Positions 6,938 through 7,894 of a stretch of 7,894 bases of DNA are shown here, one piece after another. Below the pieces are notes generated by a model. That model ran no database searches. It worked only from the letters and a program-made list of their open reading frames with translations, and had not been told where the DNA came from. Origin of the DNA: Desulfobacterales bacterium (GTDB lineage: Bacteria > Desulfobacterota > Desulfobacteria > Desulfobacterales > C00003106); contig DAOVGD010000107.1 of NCBI GenBank assembly GCA_030672555.1, positions 1 through 7,894 of the forward strand, read 5' to 3'. The first letter of the stretch is position 1. Every line of letters begins with the position of its first letter. The position numbers and the translations under genes were made by a program.

Positions 6938-7009
6938 TGGAGTATTGGAGTGATGGAGTAATGGAAAAAAGAATAAGCAACACTCCAATACTCCAGTACT
7001 CCAAGCCCC
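6915..7009. repeat. GTnnnGGA 8-bp tandem repeat array with an inverted return arm
   Basis: Six consecutive 8-bp units start at 6918: GTACCGGA, GTACCGGA, GTGATGGA, GTATTGGA, GTGATGGA and GTAATGGA (to 6965). After an A-rich stretch, CACTCCAATACTCCAGTACT and CCAAG (6981-7005) give the same unit pattern on the other strand. GGGG at 6915-6918 and CCCC at 7006-7009 close the ends. RNA could fold into a long imperfect hairpin, with 6942-6951 pairing well with 6981-6990. The array starts inside usp and contains its stop codon (6935-6937). It may act as a 3' stabilising or terminator-like hairpin, and it resembles dispersed TGGAGT repeats I recall from other genomes. Confidence 0.8.
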
Positions 7010-7079
7010 ATGTCAGGCGAAACACCGTTCTCATTAATATTCATAGCATCTTTAACCAATATCGATCACTTGTTTTGAA

Positions 7080-7222
7080 CTTGAGAGTCCAAAGTTCTCT
7101 GAAAAAGTCTTTAAAGTCCCCCTTTGAAGGGGGATTTAGGGGGATGTAACTCATGGAAATACAACCAAAAACACCCCCCTGCCCCCCTCAAGGGGGGAAT
7201 AAGTTGTGGTTTAATTATTTCA
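7080..7222 (+). repeat. Left arm of a 143-bp inverted repeat containing a G/C-run MITE-like core
   Basis: This segment is the reverse complement of 7545-7687 across all 143 positions except one (G7101 against T7666). The core 7116-7200 has imperfect inverted ends rich in C and G runs: AGTCCCCCTTTGAAGGGGG with TTTAGGGGGATGT at the left, and ACACCCCCCTG with CCCCCCTCAAGGGGGGAAT at the right. Each end folds into its own small hairpin (7118-7133 and 7182-7197). Such G/C-run ends resemble widespread non-autonomous MITE families. The duplicated unit extends beyond the core by 36 bp on one side and 22 bp on the other. Confidence 0.9.
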
Positions 7223-7300
7223 GTGTGTTACGAGAACTTATGACTGTCGAGTTCCCTATGAGAGAGCAATAATTTTGCTGGATTATCTCAAAAACGTTAG

Positions 7301-7307
7301 AGGAAGG
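7301..7307 (+). promoter_or_regulatory. Strong ribosome binding site for the small exported-protein gene
   Basis: AGGAAGG lies 7 nt upstream of the ATG at 7315, an almost ideal Shine-Dalgarno sequence and spacing. It is the main reason for treating this open frame as derived from a real gene. The rest of 7223-7300 shows no clear promoter or other gene. Confidence 0.6.
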
Positions 7308-7314
7308 CTGATTC

Positions 7315-7656
7315 ATGATACAAAATTTAAGAACCTCATCGATGATCGTTATAGGTTGCTGTGTAATCATGCTGTCTTATGGAGTCTCCTTCGCCCAGGA
7401 TGTATCTGAAGATTTGCAGCATAAGGCTGTAGATAGTGACCTCTTGGCTGCATTCATTCATAAACTCGGTTACAAAAAGTATAAGTTGATAAAGGAGGAA
7501 AGCCTACATGGCATCATTTTTGTGGTCAGCTATAAAAAACCTGATGAAATAATTAAACCACAACTTATTCCCCCCTTGAGGGGGGCAGGGGGGTGTTTTT
7601 GGTTGTATTTCCATGAGTTACATCCCCCTAAATCCCCCTTCAAAGGGGGACTTTAA
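7315..7656 (+). CDS. Small exported protein of unknown function, 3' end replaced by a repeat arm
   Basis: I do not recognise the protein. The 113-residue frame begins with a good Sec-type signal peptide: Arg6 in the n-region, the hydrophobic stretch MIVIGCCVIMLSYGVSFA, and a likely cut after Ala27 (S-F-A|Q). The mature part, to residue 76, is a short mixed sequence with KLGYKKYKLIKEESLHGIIF. From residue 77 on, the protein is translated from the right arm of the 143-bp inverted repeat, giving IIKPQLIPPLRGAGGC and HPPKSPFKGGL, which is typical of accidental translation of such repeats. The strong ribosome binding site supports a once genuine gene that is now truncated, so the current product may not be functional. 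A possible continuation lies beyond the arm at 7692. Confidence 0.55.
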   Translation: MIQNLRTSSMIVIGCCVIMLSYGVSFAQDVSEDLQHKAVDSDLLAAFIHKLGYKKYKLIKEESLHGIIFVVSYKKPDEIIKPQLIPPLRGAGGCFWLYFHELHPPKSPFKGGL

Positions 7657-7687
7657 AGACTTTTTTAGAGAACTTTGGACTCTCAAG
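7545..7687 (-). repeat. Right arm of the 143-bp inverted repeat, interrupting the small exported-protein gene
   Basis: This is the reverse complement of 7080-7222 with a single mismatch; the arms are separated by 322 bp (7223-7544). The G/C-run core maps to 7567-7651. The arm enters the exported-protein frame at codon 77 and supplies its stop codon (TAA, 7654-7656). No convincing target duplication was found: a 3-bp GAT at 7543-7545 and 7687-7689 is too short to count. Confidence 0.9.
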
Positions 7688-7778
7688 ATAGGGAAAAGAA
7701 AGAGACTTCTTTATAATTCTTATTGCAATGGGAGATACGGCAGCAGCGACGGTAATGCAGATTCATCCGTCACATTAA
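7688..7778 (+). pseudogene. Possible 3' remnant of the interrupted exported-protein gene
   Basis: Right after the repeat arm, the frame starting at 7692 reads GKERDFFIILIAMGDTAAAT then VMQIHPSH and ends at TAA (7776-7778). It has no start codon of its own. Removing exactly the 143-bp arm puts it in the same frame as the exported-protein gene, with one TAG (7689-7691) between them; removing 146 bp joins them without a stop as KKPEGKERDFF. The alternating hydrophobic pattern suits a beta strand continuing the upstream domain. This is an inference from reading frame and composition only. Confidence 0.35.
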
Positions 7779-7894
7779 TTACCGTGATGTTTAAGATCAA
7801 GTTATTATGGATCACGTTGAAGCTTCCTGGGGACTGGCTGATCTGAAAGATGCCGCTGGCACCATCAAAATTACCAACATAAGCTTGAATAGAT
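7779..7894. other. End of window without a supportable gene
   Basis: Frames here are broken by stops. One short frame from ATG at 7807 (MDHVEASWGLADLKDAAGTI) stays open to the window edge, but it lacks a convincing ribosome binding site and is too short to judge. It could be the start of a gene or a decayed segment. Confidence 0.3.

Noticed and set aside
6915..7009. CRISPR array
   Set aside because: Units are contiguous 8-bp repeats without spacers.
6874..7149. Open frames on both strands across the GTnnnGGA array and the left repeat arm
   Set aside because: Translations are simple products of the repeats (runs such as YWSDGVMEK and LKSPFEGGFRGM) without a credible start or ribosome binding site.
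7080..7687. Composite transposon or integron-like cassette bounded by the 143-bp arms
   Set aside because: No transposase, integrase or flanking target duplication is visible, and the inner segment is only 322 bp.
7613..7846. Plus-strand 77-residue frame spanning the right arm edge
   Set aside because: It begins inside the repeat arm with repeat-derived residues; the frame from 7692 gives a more protein-like continuation.

Overview
The window reads as chromosomal DNA of a Gram-negative anaerobe of the former Deltaproteobacteria (Desulfobacterota) or a close relative. This is an inference from three things: the gene order, a large fused DHH-CBS-nucleotidyltransferase protein, and a moderately AT-leaning composition dotted with short palindromic repeats. 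No rRNA, tRNA or CRISPR array was seen.

Region 1 (1-6176) is a minus-strand block read right to left: a three-module tRNA 3'-end nucleotidyltransferase (DHH + two CBS + poly(A)-polymerase/CCA fold), then trpS, scpA, scpB and rluB. The last four overlap by 17 to 28 nt at each junction, so they are almost certainly co-transcribed and translationally coupled. They join tRNA maturation and charging, chromosome condensation (ScpAB with SMC) and 23S rRNA pseudouridylation, a housekeeping cluster typical of this bacterial group. Just past rluB lies the decayed, frameshifted remnant of a zeta-toxin-like P-loop ATPase (COG4185 type), which runs off the window.

Region 2 (6177-6481) is the divergent spacer between the fusion gene and a plus-strand universal stress protein gene. 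It holds a plausible minus-strand promoter, two small inverted repeats in the fusion gene's leader, and a 47-bp palindromic element flanked by perfect 8-bp direct repeats. That element has the structure of a very small inserted mobile element.

Region 3 (6482-7894) is a single-domain UspA protein whose last six residues are supplied by an 8-bp tandem repeat array. After it come a 143-bp inverted repeat (two arms, one mismatch, 322 bp between them) and a small exported-protein gene that starts between the arms and is cut short by the right arm. A possible 3' remnant of that gene lies beyond the arm. No convincing gene was seen in 6938-7314 or 7779-7894.

No new multi-gene system was recognised. 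The most notable content is the concentration of four unrelated small palindromic or repeat elements in about 4.3 kb, two of which alter the 3' ends of genes.
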